A stretch of DNA of 64,000 nucleotides, taken from contig JAOUOP010000004.1 in assembly GCA_029880325.1 (NCBI GenBank), positions 1-64,000 on the forward strand, in the 5' to 3' direction. Shown here piece by piece: positions 1-8,578 of the stretch. Position 1 is the first letter of the stretch. The number at the start of each line of letters is the position of its first letter. A program made the position numbers and the translations under genes. Source of the DNA: Myxococcales bacterium (lineage in GTDB: Bacteria; Myxococcota_A; Polyangia; Polyangiales; JAFGIB01). The notes beneath the pieces were generated by a model that was not told the origin of the DNA, searched no databases, and saw only the letters and a program-made list of their open reading frames with translations.

Positions 1-229
1 TCCTTGCATCTGGCATCGTATCGACCCCGATCATCGGCTCAGCACTCGCGCCGAGCACATCTAGATGTGCTCGGCGGGAGTCATGATCCGCTCTCGGGTC
101 CGCTACGGCGCCAGCTGCGGCGTCCGGTCCCCTAGAAATACACGGAGTATTCCGGCGGAGGCCGTCCTTGCATCCGGCATCGTATCGACCCCGATCATCG
201 GCTCAGCACTCGCGCCGAGCACATCTAGA
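1..229. repeat. 65-bp direct repeat, two copies 164 bp apart
   Basis: Positions 1-65 recur at 165-229 with one visible mismatch (t at 11, c at 175). The first copy runs into a perfect 28-bp palindrome at 49-76, centred on CTAG. The second copy contains only the left half of that palindrome and then diverges. Because the window opens inside copy one, more copies may lie upstream. No coding sequence is evident here. Confidence 0.85.
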
Positions 230-285
230 AGCGACGGAAGCAAGCTGCGCGACTTTTTTCGCAATCTTGCGGGGTCGCCGAGCCC

Positions 286-894
286 CTACATGCGCAGCAG
301 GCGCGGGCCGCGCATCTTCGCCACCATGCGCATGGTCGTCAGCATGGGGCCGGCGCCCAGGGAGGCGAAGGTCTCCAGCAGGTTCGCCATCTGCTCGACG
401 AACTGGGAGAAGCGGGCGATGCGCTGCAGGCGCTCGGCGGCGCCGTCGCTGTGGCCGCGGCGGGCCTGGATGCGCATGGCCTGGGCATTGGCGGTGCGGA
501 TCGACTGCAGAAGCGGTGCGAACTCGCGGCGGCCGCGCTCCTTCAGGGTCGAGAGGAAGAAGCTCCAGGGGTCGAGCTCGGCCTGGTAGCTGCGCTCGAG
601 ATCCTCGCCGCCCACCTCGCGAATCACGCCCCAGGCTTCGAGCTGCGCCAGGTAGGCCTCGCTCTGCTGCACGCCGAGCCCCAGCGTGGTGGAGACCGTC
701 ATCACCGGGATGGGGCGCTCCGAGAGGTAGGCCAGGGCGTGAACCCGGCCCAGCATCGGGTCCATGCCGAACGCCCGCGCCAGCGCCGCCCAGTTGGTGA
801 CGAAGGAGGCTTCCAGGCTGCCCAGTTCGCGCGCCTCGACGGATGCCGGGGGAAGCGTGGTGGGGTTCGTGTAGGACTCGGTGATTTGCTGCAT
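286..894 (-). CDS. GbsR/MarR-type transcriptional regulator
   Basis: Predicted cytoplasmic winged-helix DNA-binding regulator of 202 aa. The central part has the helix-turn-helix layout of GbsR-like MarR relatives: a helix around FGMDPMLGRVHALAYLS, then a wing-like segment with TLGLGVQQSEAYLAQLEAWG followed by an acidic stretch. The C-terminal half is helical, as in GbsR dimerisation regions. I chose the ATG at 894; an in-frame TTG at 915 would add seven residues. It stands alone on this strand, with an AT-rich upstream region that probably carries its promoter. The effector and targets cannot be inferred. Confidence 0.7.
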   Translation of the reverse strand: MQQITESYTNPTTLPPASVEARELGSLEASFVTNWAALARAFGMDPMLGRVHALAYLSERPIPVMTVSTTLGLGVQQSEAYLAQLEAWGVIREVGGEDLERSYQAELDPWSFFLSTLKERGRREFAPLLQSIRTANAQAMRIQARRGHSDGAAERLQRIARFSQFVEQMANLLETFASLGAGPMLTTMRMVAKMRGPRLLRM

Positions 895-1223
895 GACGTC
901 TGACCCTGCTCTCAAACGACTCGACCTACACGCTTAATGCGGGCGCCTCGACGATCTGTGATGGGGACTGTTCGATTTCGGCACAAATGGGCAAAAAAAC
1001 TGAGCCGATTTCGTAAGTCTCCGGAATTCAAAAAGAAAAATTCTTGCTTTTTTTGTGCCAGGAGCGCTGGGAAGGGCTGAAGACAGCCTCCGGGTGTGAA
1101 AATTTCATGTCCTAGGATCGGGTTATTCTGTATCAAACGTGATTAGATCGGCGGATTGTGCTAGCCCAATCGGCGCACCGGCCCTACCGGCCTCCTCCGA
1201 TCCGGGGTAGGACCCCGGCCAAC
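895..1223. other. intergenic region, AT-rich promoter zone
   Basis: About 330 bp between divergent genes. The stretch around 1010-1145 is markedly richer in A/T than its surroundings, with A- and T-runs, which suits promoters for both flanking genes. I see no confident -35/-10 pair and no gene. Confidence 0.4.
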
Positions 1224-2027
1224 ATGGAAGGCGACGAGCTGCGCGCGGCGCGTTTGGCCGCCCTGGACGACGAGTCGAGCGAGCTGCAGCAGGAGCTTTC
1301 GGGCTGGCTTGCCGCCGTGGGACCCGAGGTCGCCTTCGAGGAGCTGTCCCGGCGCTACGGCCCGGCCGATGGGCGCACGGCGCTGCTTTCGCGGGCGGCG
1401 TTGGTGGGCCTGGCCGACGAGCGTCGCGACACGGTTGGTGACGCCGCAGCGGCTGTCATCGAACGGCTGGCGGCGGCCCGTGGCGACGCCCCGCGCGCCC
1501 TTTGCGATCGCTACCTGCGCCAGCTCGGGGAGCTGCGCGACCGGGTCGAGCTGGGTCTGGAGGGCGCCGAGGTCAACGACCGCGACCCCGAAGCCGAGCG
1601 CGAGTACCAACGCCGGCGTGCCGAGCGCCTGGCCGAATCGCGCGCGCTCACCATCCGCGCTGACCTCTCGGCCACCGCGACGCGCCTGATCGTGCTGCTG
1701 GCCGGCGCCTGGCTATTGGGCCTACGCATGATGGAGGGCCTGGGCTGGGGTCGCAGTCTGGCGGTGGCGCTGGCGGTGGGCCTGAGCAGCAGCGCCCTGC
1801 ACCGGCTGCTCTTGCGCAAGGACGACGCGCCGCCCGCGACCACCCGCGAGCGCTTCGCCCTGGTGCAGCCCTGGATCATCAGCGTGGCGGTCCAGGGCGC
1901 CCTCCTGGGCCTGCTCTCCGGCAGCGGGCGTTTGAGCTTTTGGGCCACCCTGCTGGGGCTGGCCTTCACGCGCATGATGTGGCCGACCGCGGCCGCGGTG
2001 GCCGCCTGGAAGTCCGAGGAGGACTGA
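1224..2027 (+). CDS. hypothetical membrane protein
   Basis: A 267-aa protein of unknown function. The N-terminal ~150 residues are hydrophilic, helical and charged. The C-terminal part has three or four hydrophobic segments: around LIVLLAGAWLLGLRM, SLAVALAVGLSSSALH, a segment near IISVAVQGALLGLL and a last one near FWATLLGLAF. It is therefore probably an inner-membrane protein with a cytoplasmic N-terminus. The start is the ATG at 1224; a GTG at 1158 would add a low-complexity Pro/Arg stretch that does not look like protein. It lies upstream of, and co-directional with, the UbiB-family gene. Confidence 0.55.
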   Translation: MEGDELRAARLAALDDESSELQQELSGWLAAVGPEVAFEELSRRYGPADGRTALLSRAALVGLADERRDTVGDAAAAVIERLAAARGDAPRALCDRYLRQLGELRDRVELGLEGAEVNDRDPEAEREYQRRRAERLAESRALTIRADLSATATRLIVLLAGAWLLGLRMMEGLGWGRSLAVALAVGLSSSALHRLLLRKDDAPPATTRERFALVQPWIISVAVQGALLGLLSGSGRLSFWATLLGLAFTRMMWPTAAAVAAWKSEED

Positions 2028-2171
2028 GCGGGGTGGTCGTAGCCGGTTGAGTCGCACTGCCCGATCGCACTGCCCGATGGGGTTGCGCGGCGCAGACATG
2101 CGGTGCGCGAGCGCTCCCAAGTTGGGCTGCTTCCGATTGCGGCGCCCCCCACCCAGGCGTAGCCTCCGCCC

Positions 2172-3545
2172 ATGTTGCGCAAGACGCGAGCCTATCGCAT
2201 CGCCCGGGTTGCCATGTTGGGGATGCGGGTCAACCGCCGCTATCGGCGCCTGCGCGCTCGCGACGCCGCGGGCGGGCGCGGTGCCGACGCAGAAGCCTGG
2301 AGTCGTGCCCACGAGCGCACCGCCACCGAGCTGCACGACCTGGCCATCGATCTCGAGGGCCTCTACATCAAGCTCTGCCAGATCGTGGGCGCCCGCGGCG
2401 ACGTCTTTCCCGAGCCCTTCACGCGCATCCTGGGCCGCTTCCACGACAGCGTGCCGGCGCGGCCCTTTGCAAAGCTGCGCCCCGGCGTCGAGGCCGCCCT
2501 CGGCCGCCCTCTCGAGGACGTCTTCGAGCATGTCGATCCCGAGCCCCTGGCCGCCGCTTCGTTGGCCCAGGTGCACAGGGCGCGTCTGAAAGACGGCCAG
2601 GAGGTGGTGCTGAAGGTCCAGTACCCCGAGGTCGCCACCCTGGTGCGGGTCGACCTCGGCACCCTGCAGCGCATGTCGCGGCGCTTCATGGGGCGCTCGT
2701 CGCTCTTCGATGCCGAGTCCTTGCTCGAGGAGATGCGTCACTTTCTCGATCTGGAACTCGACTTCGAGCGCGAGGCCGAGTCCACCGAGCGCGTGCGGCG
2801 GGCCTTTGCCGACGATCCGCGCGTGCGCATCCCCGAGGTCAAGCGCGAACTCAGCAGTCGGCGCCTCTTGGTGTTGGAATACCTCGAAGGTGTTCCCTTG
2901 ACCAACAGTGAAGCACTCGGAAGCAGCGGCGTCGACGGTCGCGCCTTTGCCGAGCGCATCGCCACGCTCTTTGCGGAGATGATCTTCGAGCAGGGCTTCT
3001 TCCACGGCGATCCCCACCCGGGCAATCTGCTGCTGCTGCCCGACGGTGTCGTGGGGCTGCTCGACTTCGGTTTGGCCAAGGAGCTTCCGGAGGCCTTCGG
3101 CCCCTCCATGGCGCGGCTCCTGGCCAAGACCTTCACCGGTGACATGGATGGCGCTCTGGAGGCGGCGCGCGCCGTCGGCTTCAACCTCGACGAGCTCAAT
3201 CCGGCGCTGCTCGAGCGCATCGTCAAGGAGACCATGGGCGGCGTGGAGCGGGCGCGGGTCCGGCGCGAGGCGAGCACCGACCAGGCGACCTCCGAGGCCG
3301 GGCGCGCGGAGCGACCGCGGCGCTCCCGCAGCGAACGCCGGGCCGAGGCGCGGCAGCGGCAGGGCGAGTTCGAGGCGTTGGCCGAGGGGGGGGAGCCGAT
3401 CCGCATCCCGCCCCACTTCGCCCTGGTGGGCCGCACCGTGATGCTGCTCGACGGCCTCTCCGACCGCCTGGCGCCGGGGGAAAAGGTCGTCCAGCGCACG
3501 CTCTTCAAGGCCCTGATGCCCTACGCGGGCGCGGCCATGGGGTGA
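2172..3545 (+). CDS. ABC1/UbiB-family atypical protein kinase
   Basis: A 457-aa member of the ABC1/ADCK/UbiB atypical kinase family, which in bacteria is linked to isoprenoid quinone synthesis or lipid homeostasis. Visible family motifs are the N-terminal KxGQ-like element, here KLCQ (Cys for the usual Gly); the Ala-rich loop AAASLAQVHRA; the lysine in VVLKVQYP; the catalytic-loop equivalent FFHGDPHPGNLLLL; and LLDFGLA as the metal-binding DFG. Residues ~375-415 form an Arg/Glu-rich insertion before a short C-terminal helical segment. The C-terminal membrane helices of E. coli UbiB are not obvious. A menaquinone gene (mqnC) is 5 kb away, but no operon link is visible. Confidence 0.85.
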   Translation: MLRKTRAYRIARVAMLGMRVNRRYRRLRARDAAGGRGADAEAWSRAHERTATELHDLAIDLEGLYIKLCQIVGARGDVFPEPFTRILGRFHDSVPARPFAKLRPGVEAALGRPLEDVFEHVDPEPLAAASLAQVHRARLKDGQEVVLKVQYPEVATLVRVDLGTLQRMSRRFMGRSSLFDAESLLEEMRHFLDLELDFEREAESTERVRRAFADDPRVRIPEVKRELSSRRLLVLEYLEGVPLTNSEALGSSGVDGRAFAERIATLFAEMIFEQGFFHGDPHPGNLLLLPDGVVGLLDFGLAKELPEAFGPSMARLLAKTFTGDMDGALEAARAVGFNLDELNPALLERIVKETMGGVERARVRREASTDQATSEAGRAERPRRSRSERRAEARQRQGEFEALAEGGEPIRIPPHFALVGRTVMLLDGLSDRLAPGEKVVQRTLFKALMPYAGAAMG

Positions 3546-3556
3546 TACGCGAAAAT

Positions 3557-3655
3557 GAGTCACAAAAATTGCGTGTAATTTCAGTGCCTTACGTTACGTG
3601 ACACAAAAAAGCGTGTCACAGCGCGTTGACGGTGTGACACGCGGTGTTACGTAAT
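3557..3655. promoter_or_regulatory. cluster of inverted repeats, probable operator region
   Basis: The gap upstream of the ribbon-helix-helix gene contains GTGACAC at 3598-3604, GTGTCAC at 3613-3619 and GTGACAC at 3634-3640. The last two extend into a 9-bp inverted repeat (GCGTGTCAC / GTGACACGC, 3611-3619 and 3634-3642). There is also the palindrome TTACGTAA at 3647-3654, the related ACGTTACGT at 3591-3599, and GTCAC near 3560. Such spaced palindromic half-sites are typical operators of RHH proteins, so autoregulation by the next gene is the simplest reading (inference). Confidence 0.6.
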
Positions 3656-3663
3656 TGCTCGCC

Positions 3664-4269
3664 ATGAGCGAACGCAGACACCGCAGGAAGGTCCGGGTGA
3701 TCCACACCCGCGTGCCGGAAGTTCTCGAAGTCGAGCTCAAGCGCCTCTCGGACTCCCTGAGCGTGCCGGTCTCCAACATCGTGCGGGCCGTGCTCGAGGA
3801 TGCCCTCGAAGTGGCCGAGTCGATCGAGGAGGACGTCAAGCGCGCCGTCGAGGACGGCGAGGTGCTCGAACGGCTGGAAAAATGGCGGGAGCGCCGCGAG
3901 CGCCACATCCGCCGCCGTCGCGAGGCCTACCGCCGCCGCCGCGAGGCCGAGGAGCGCGCCGAAGGCCGCGAGCCGGAGCGCGAAGCCGAAAGAGAGCCCG
4001 AGGGCCCGCCGCCGCGTCGCGAAGCCGACGTGGTCGACTTGCCCGTGGCTGCGGCCGAGCCCGAAGCGCCCGAACACTCGGACGCATCCGAAGAGCACGA
4101 GGCGCCCGAGCTACCGGAAGAAATCGTCGGCGTGCAGCCCCTGCGCCTGGTGCGTAACGGCCGCTGCGTGGGCTGCGACGTAGGGCTGAAACGTGGCGAG
4201 GATGCCTACATGGGCATCGGCCACATCAAGGGACCCCCGCCGCTGATCTGCGCCGACTGCGCGCCCTGA
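3664..4269 (+). CDS. ribbon-helix-helix N-terminus with C-terminal zinc-ribbon-like module
   Basis: A 201-aa protein built in three parts. Residues ~1-55 look like a ribbon-helix-helix DNA-binding domain: a basic start, then VRVIHTRVPEVLEVELKRLS and a second helix with VSNIVRAVLEDAL. The middle ~100 residues are extremely Glu/Arg-rich, probably helical or disordered. The last ~40 residues carry CVGCDVGLKRGEDAYMG and a final CADC, i.e. two CxxC pairs about 30 residues apart, as in a metal-binding ribbon. The start is the ATG at 3664. Inverted repeats directly upstream suggest autoregulation. Targets unknown. Confidence 0.65.
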   Translation: MSERRHRRKVRVIHTRVPEVLEVELKRLSDSLSVPVSNIVRAVLEDALEVAESIEEDVKRAVEDGEVLERLEKWRERRERHIRRRREAYRRRREAEERAEGREPEREAEREPEGPPPRREADVVDLPVAAAEPEAPEHSDASEEHEAPELPEEIVGVQPLRLVRNGRCVGCDVGLKRGEDAYMGIGHIKGPPPLICADCAP

Positions 4270-4362
4270 TCGAAGCGGTGGCGCGTCCTGCTCGGCAGGG
4301 CGCAGGCAACGCAACAAGAAGTGAATGACGCCGGCCGCGAGCGACCGGCGAATGGAGGAGTC

Positions 4363-4602
4363 ATGTCGAAACGATCATGCAGATGGAGAGCTGTATTCAT
4401 CGCCGGCACATTGCTGGCCATCAGCGCCGCCGCCAGCGCCGGCAACGACGAAGCGCCGCCCCCACCCCTGGAACTCGACCGTGCCGAGGCCTTCGAGCAC
4501 TACCGGCAGTACGAAAAGAGCCAGCGTGACGCGGGCCGTAACTCTTGGTTTGAGGAGCGAGAAGCCCACGTGCGCGCGGTGTTGGCAGTTGGCGGGTATT
4601 GA
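4363..4602 (+). CDS. small secreted protein
   Basis: A 79-aa protein with a convincing Sec signal peptide: basic MSKRSCRWR, a hydrophobic core VFIAGTLLAISAAA and a likely cleavage after ASA. The mature part is about 55 residues, acidic then mixed charge, with no recognisable domain. The start at 4363 is chosen because GGAGGAG at 4354-4360 is a strong ribosome binding site just upstream. Possibly periplasmic. Function unknown. Confidence 0.55.
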   Translation: MSKRSCRWRAVFIAGTLLAISAAASAGNDEAPPPPLELDRAEAFEHYRQYEKSQRDAGRNSWFEEREAHVRAVLAVGGY

Positions 4603-4618
4603 CGGCATTCGCTCGGTG

Positions 4619-5443
4619 TCAGGACTTCGCAGGCCCCGGGTTGCGCCGATTGGCCAGACGCGCCTGCACCGAACGGCCGCAGCGGCCCTCGGTGTCGAAT
4701 AGGGCGACCTCGATCAAGCCGATGCCGTCGCGTTCCACGCCGTAGTCAGCGGCCATGCCGAGCCATTCACCGACGGGCGCGCGCGAAAAGTAGAGCGTGG
4801 TATCGGTATTGATGAAGGAGGGGCCGCGAACGCCTGGCTCGCGTCGCATGGAGCGCGAGGCCACGGCGTTGGCGAAGTCGCCCACCGCCGCCGCGCGCGC
4901 GAAGGGGCTGGTCGCCTCGCCTTCCACCAACTCGGTGGGCAGCCGAAACCAGGCCGCTTGCGGGCCGAGGCCCTTGGTCGCCCAACGGGCCTGAATGACG
5001 GTGTGGAAACCGCGCGGCGCGCCGGGCGGGCGGCGTCCTCCCATCAGCGAGCCGGTCTCGAGGCCGTCGGGGCCAGGCATGGGCTCCAGTGCGAAGGGAT
5101 CGTTGAGCTCGTGTTCGGTGCGCAGCAGGAACAGACCGCTGGCACGCGCCACCTCCGTGTCCTCGTGCAGGATGGAGGCATCGACGGCCTTGATGCGTCG
5201 CCCGTCGCGCACCACGCGCGTCTTCACGGACAGCGGCGCCTTGGGCACGGCGCGGAAGAGGTCGATGGTGAGCCGGGCTGGCAGCAGAGCTGAATCGTCG
5301 ACGGCCTGCTCCAGGCAGCGGCACAAGAGCCCGCAGACCGGACCGCCGTGCAGGGCCTTGGGGCTCCAGGGGCCTGGCGCCGCGTCGGTGGGTACGAAGA
5401 ACTCGCCATCGCGGCGAAAAACGGGGGGAAGGACTTCAGACAT
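4619..5443 (-). CDS. acyl-CoA thioesterase family protein (hotdog fold)
   Basis: A 274-aa protein resembling TesB-like acyl-CoA thioesterases with two hotdog repeats. Residues 25-75 show the N-terminal hotdog pattern, with LHGGPVCGLLCRCLE, then ARLTIDLFRAVP and a following strand rich in Val/Arg. The second half repeats the pattern with AWFRLPTELVEGE and a Phe/Asn segment near SFINTDTTLYFSR. The predicted reaction is hydrolysis of acyl-CoA to free acid and CoA in the cytoplasm. It lies 66 bp downstream of the ABC-F gene on the same strand and may be read with it. The substrate cannot be told. Confidence 0.75.
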   Translation of the reverse strand: MSEVLPPVFRRDGEFFVPTDAAPGPWSPKALHGGPVCGLLCRCLEQAVDDSALLPARLTIDLFRAVPKAPLSVKTRVVRDGRRIKAVDASILHEDTEVARASGLFLLRTEHELNDPFALEPMPGPDGLETGSLMGGRRPPGAPRGFHTVIQARWATKGLGPQAAWFRLPTELVEGEATSPFARAAAVGDFANAVASRSMRREPGVRGPSFINTDTTLYFSRAPVGEWLGMAADYGVERDGIGLIEVALFDTEGRCGRSVQARLANRRNPGPAKS

Positions 5444-5509
5444 CGCGCGACGCTTGTAGCACTTGGCGCGGCCCGGGGAAGGCCATCGAGGGGTCGCAGG
5501 GCAGGGCGC

Positions 5510-7129
5510 TCAGCCCACACCCGGCGCCTCGTGGCCCGAGGCGACCACGTATTCGCCGTAGCCGCCGTTGTAGGCGCGAGCGCCCTCCGGCGACAGCTCG
5601 AGCACGTGGTCCGACAGCGCGCGCAGGAAGTGGCGATCGTGGGAGACGAAGAGCAGCGTGCCCTCGAAGTCGGCGAGCGCTTTGACCAGGGTTTCCTTGG
5701 TGGCCATGTCCAGGTGGTTGGTGGGCTCGTCCAGCACCAGGAAGTTGGGCGGGTCGAAGAGCATCTTGGCCAAGACCAGGCGCGCCTTTTCGCCGCCCGA
5801 GAGCACGCGGCAGCGCTTCTCCACGTCGTCGCCGCTGAAACCAAAGGCCCCCGCCAGCGTGCGCAGGGTGCCCATGGTGGACATGGGGAAGTCCCGCTCC
5901 AGGGTCTCGATGACGCTTAACTCCCCGTCGAGAACCTCCATGGAGTGCTGGGCGAAGTAGCCGAGCTTGACGCTCTGGCCGATGCGCACCTGTCCCGAGT
6001 TGGGCTCGCTTTCGCCCGCGATGAGCTTCAGCAAGGTCGACTTGCCGGCGCCGTTGACGCCCAGCACGCACCAGCGCTCCTTGCGCCGGATCAGTAGATC
6101 CAGGCCCTCGTAGACCACGTTGTCGCCGTATTTCTTGTGCACCGCTTGCAGGCTCGCCACGTCGTCGCCGGAACGCGGTGGCGCGCGGAACTCGAACTCG
6201 ATCACCTCGCGCCGCTTCGGCGCCTGCACGCGCTCGATCTTGTCGAGCTTCTTCACCCGCGACTGCACCTGGGCTGCGTGGCTGGCGCGGGCCTTGAAGC
6301 GCGCGATGAAGGCTTCTTCCTTGGCCAGCATCGCCTGCTGGCGTGCGAACTGGGCTTCTTTTTGTGCCTCCGCGATGGCGCGCTGCTGTTCGTAGAAGTC
6401 GTAGTTGCCGCTGTAGGTGATCATGTCGCCGCCGTCGATTTCGACGATCTTGGTCACCAGGCGATTGAGAAACTCCCGATCGTGGGAGGTGATGATCAGC
6501 GCACCCTCGAAGTTGCGCAGGAACTGCTCGAGCCAGATGATCGACTCCAGATCCAGGTGGTTGGTGGGCTCGTCCAGCAGCAGGGCGTCGGGCCGCATGA
6601 GAAGAATGCGCGCCAGGGCCACGCGCATCTTCCAGCCGCCCGAGAGCTTGCCCACGTCGTCTTCGATGACTTCTTCGCGAAACGACAGCCCCGCCAGGAT
6701 CTCGCGCGCCCGGGCCTCCAGGGCGTAGCCACCGAGCTGGTCGAAGCGCGCCTGCACCTCCCCGAAGCGCTCCACCAGGCGGTCGAGTTCGTCCATGCGC
6801 TCCGGGTCGGCCATGGCCTGCTCCAGCTCGCGCAGCTCGGCGGCAGCCTCGGAGACCTCGCCCGCGCCGCCGGTGACTTCCTCCAAAACAGTGCGGCCGC
6901 CCATTTCGCCCACGTCCTGGCTGAAGTAACCCAAAGTTACTCCACGGTCGATGCTGACCTGGCCGCCGTCTGGCGCCTCTTCCTTCATCAGCATCCGGAA
7001 GACGGTGGACTTGCCGGAGCCGTTGGGGCCCACGAGGCCCACCCGATCGCCCCGGAAGGCGCCCATGGAGGCCTCCAGAAAGAGGATCTGGGAGCCGTGT
7101 TGCTTGGAAACCGAATCGAGGCTGAGCAT
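5510..7129 (-). CDS. ABC-F family ATP-binding protein
   Basis: A 539-aa soluble protein with two ABC ATPase cassettes and no membrane segments, the ABC-F layout of ribosome-acting translation factors (EttA, Uup, YbiT and relatives). Cassette 1 has Walker A GPNGSGKST (residues 34-42), signature LSGGWKMR and Walker B LLLDEPTNHLD. Cassette 2 has GVNGAGKST, LSGGEKAR and LVLDEPTNHLD. The linker between them is charged and helical, as in the P-site tRNA interaction motif. It is the second gene of a pair with the MBL-fold hydrolase, six bases apart. The subfamily, and whether it confers antibiotic resistance, cannot be decided by eye. Confidence 0.92.
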   Translation of the reverse strand: MLSLDSVSKQHGSQILFLEASMGAFRGDRVGLVGPNGSGKSTVFRMLMKEEAPDGGQVSIDRGVTLGYFSQDVGEMGGRTVLEEVTGGAGEVSEAAAELRELEQAMADPERMDELDRLVERFGEVQARFDQLGGYALEARAREILAGLSFREEVIEDDVGKLSGGWKMRVALARILLMRPDALLLDEPTNHLDLESIIWLEQFLRNFEGALIITSHDREFLNRLVTKIVEIDGGDMITYSGNYDFYEQQRAIAEAQKEAQFARQQAMLAKEEAFIARFKARASHAAQVQSRVKKLDKIERVQAPKRREVIEFEFRAPPRSGDDVASLQAVHKKYGDNVVYEGLDLLIRRKERWCVLGVNGAGKSTLLKLIAGESEPNSGQVRIGQSVKLGYFAQHSMEVLDGELSVIETLERDFPMSTMGTLRTLAGAFGFSGDDVEKRCRVLSGGEKARLVLAKMLFDPPNFLVLDEPTNHLDMATKETLVKALADFEGTLLFVSHDRHFLRALSDHVLELSPEGARAYNGGYGEYVVASGHEAPGVG

Positions 7130-7135
7130 CCGCCC

Positions 7136-8299
7136 TCAGAAACCCGCCGCCGGCGCGTCGGTCTCGTAGATCAGCCAGCCATCCTCGCGCCGGTGGTGCT
7201 CGGCCTGCCCGCGCAGGCGCAGGTGCTCGAGGTGGGCGTAGGTCTCGCTCTCGGCCATGGAGCCCCAGTTGCGCTCCTGGAATAGCTGCTTGGAGATGTC
7301 CTCGACCGTGGCCGGGCCCAGGCGCTTGGAGATGCCCTTGATCTTCTCCAGGCGCTCGTCGTGGTGTTGGCGAATCGCCCGGGCTCGCAGGGGCAGGTCG
7401 TCGAAGGGGTGGCCGTGGGCCGGCAGACAGCGGCGCACGTCGGGGATCTCGGCGACTTCTTCCAGCGAGTCGTAGAAGGCCTGCAGCGGATCTTCGATTT
7501 CGCCCAGGCCCGAGATATGCGGCGTGATCGAGGGCAGCACGTGATCGCCGGCCAGAAAGATGCCCTCGTCCGGATCGTGCAGGCAGAAGTGATCCTCGGT
7601 GTGGCCGGGGGTGTGCAGCACGAACCAGTCGCGGCCCGCAAGGCGCAGCCGCGAGCCGGCGCCCACCACATGGGTCAGCCGAGGCATGAAGGTGCTGGCA
7701 CCGGCCGCGCGCATCTTCTCCCAGCGCTCCATCTGCTCCGGCGTCGGCGCCGGTGGCCGTCCGCCCCAGGGCGTCGGCGGTCGCTGGCCCAGATCGCGCA
7801 TCCACGGGATGTCGTCGTCGGTCGTGTCGGGCACCGGGCGCGGGCCCGGGGCGCCGTGGCTTTCGTCCTGGCCATGCGCGTGATCGTGACCGTGGTCGTG
7901 CAGGTGCTCGACCGAGACCTCCAGATGCGGCCGCTGCCCCGCCCCCGACAAGAGCGAGAACTTCTCGTGGGCGATCACGCGGCAGTCGGTCTCGGCGCGA
8001 AAGCGTCCGGCGCCGCCGAAGTGGTCGGGATGGGAATGGGTGATCAGCACCGTATGCACGTGCCGCACCTCGAGATCGGCCTGGCCCAGGCGCTGCACCA
8101 CGGCCTCCCAATTGGCCTCGCCGGGCAGCCCCGGATCCACCACCGCCGCTCCCTCGTCGTCGAGCAGGCAGTACATGTTCACGTGGCCCAGGCCGGGCAT
8201 TTCGATGGGCAGCTGCATGCGCAGCACGCCGGGGGCCACCTCCACCACCTCCTCGGAGGCGGTCTGCTGTTCCTGTTTCTGCGTACTTGGCTGGCTCAA
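7136..8299 (-). CDS. MBL-fold metallo-hydrolase
   Basis: A 387-aa metallo-beta-lactamase-fold hydrolase. The metal-binding HxHxDH motif is seen as HSHPDHFGGAGRF. Further ligand motifs are HTPGHTEDHFCL and the Asp in FLAGDHVLP. A His-rich insertion (HDHGHDHAHGQ) lies between the first motif and the third ligand and may bind metal. The C-terminal ~90 residues look like a winged-helix extension (ISKRLGPATVEDISKQLF), as in LACTB2-like hydrolases. It is first in an operon with the ABC-F gene. The substrate is unknown; glyoxalase-II/LACTB2-type hydrolysis is the family expectation. Confidence 0.85.
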   Translation of the reverse strand: MSQPSTQKQEQQTASEEVVEVAPGVLRMQLPIEMPGLGHVNMYCLLDDEGAAVVDPGLPGEANWEAVVQRLGQADLEVRHVHTVLITHSHPDHFGGAGRFRAETDCRVIAHEKFSLLSGAGQRPHLEVSVEHLHDHGHDHAHGQDESHGAPGPRPVPDTTDDDIPWMRDLGQRPPTPWGGRPPAPTPEQMERWEKMRAAGASTFMPRLTHVVGAGSRLRLAGRDWFVLHTPGHTEDHFCLHDPDEGIFLAGDHVLPSITPHISGLGEIEDPLQAFYDSLEEVAEIPDVRRCLPAHGHPFDDLPLRARAIRQHHDERLEKIKGISKRLGPATVEDISKQLFQERNWGSMAESETYAHLEHLRLRGQAEHHRREDGWLIYETDAPAAGF

Positions 8300-8326
8300 G
8301 GCTTACTTCTCCTGCGCTGGGGGGGG

Positions 8327-8397
8327 GCGCGAACGGGGGGCGCGAACGGGGTCGCGAACGGGGGGCGCGAGCGGGGCGGCGCGAACGGGGGGGGCGC
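8327..8397. repeat. G-rich minisatellite, unit about GCGCGAACGGGGG
   Basis: About five imperfect tandem copies of a 12-14 bp unit with G4-G8 runs sit between the divergent MBL-fold gene and mqnC. On the plus strand at least five runs of four or more G are spaced by about ten bases, enough for G-quadruplex formation. The repeat lies in the 5' leader/promoter zone of both genes. Confidence 0.8.
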
Positions 8398-8578
8398 AGC
8401 CGCGTTGACGGCCGGCGCGGGCACCGCGGCCCGGCAGCATGGCACCGCGGGCGGCGCCTGGTAAAGCAGCTACTTTGACACGCCGGCTGCCCCAAGTCCG
8501 TCATTTTTCGCGGCCCCAGACCCCGAAAAATCCTGCGCCACCGTGCGGCCGGCCCCGCAGGCGGCTATGGTCGGCGCC

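Noticed and set aside
1722..3563. 613-aa open frame antisense to the UbiB-family gene
   Set aside because: No motif; the plus-strand gene has all ABC1 kinase motifs.
5436..8504. 1022-aa open frame on the minus strand
   Set aside because: It lies across the ABC-F and MBL-fold genes in another frame, is Arg/Pro/Ala-rich and has no motif; a high-GC shadow.
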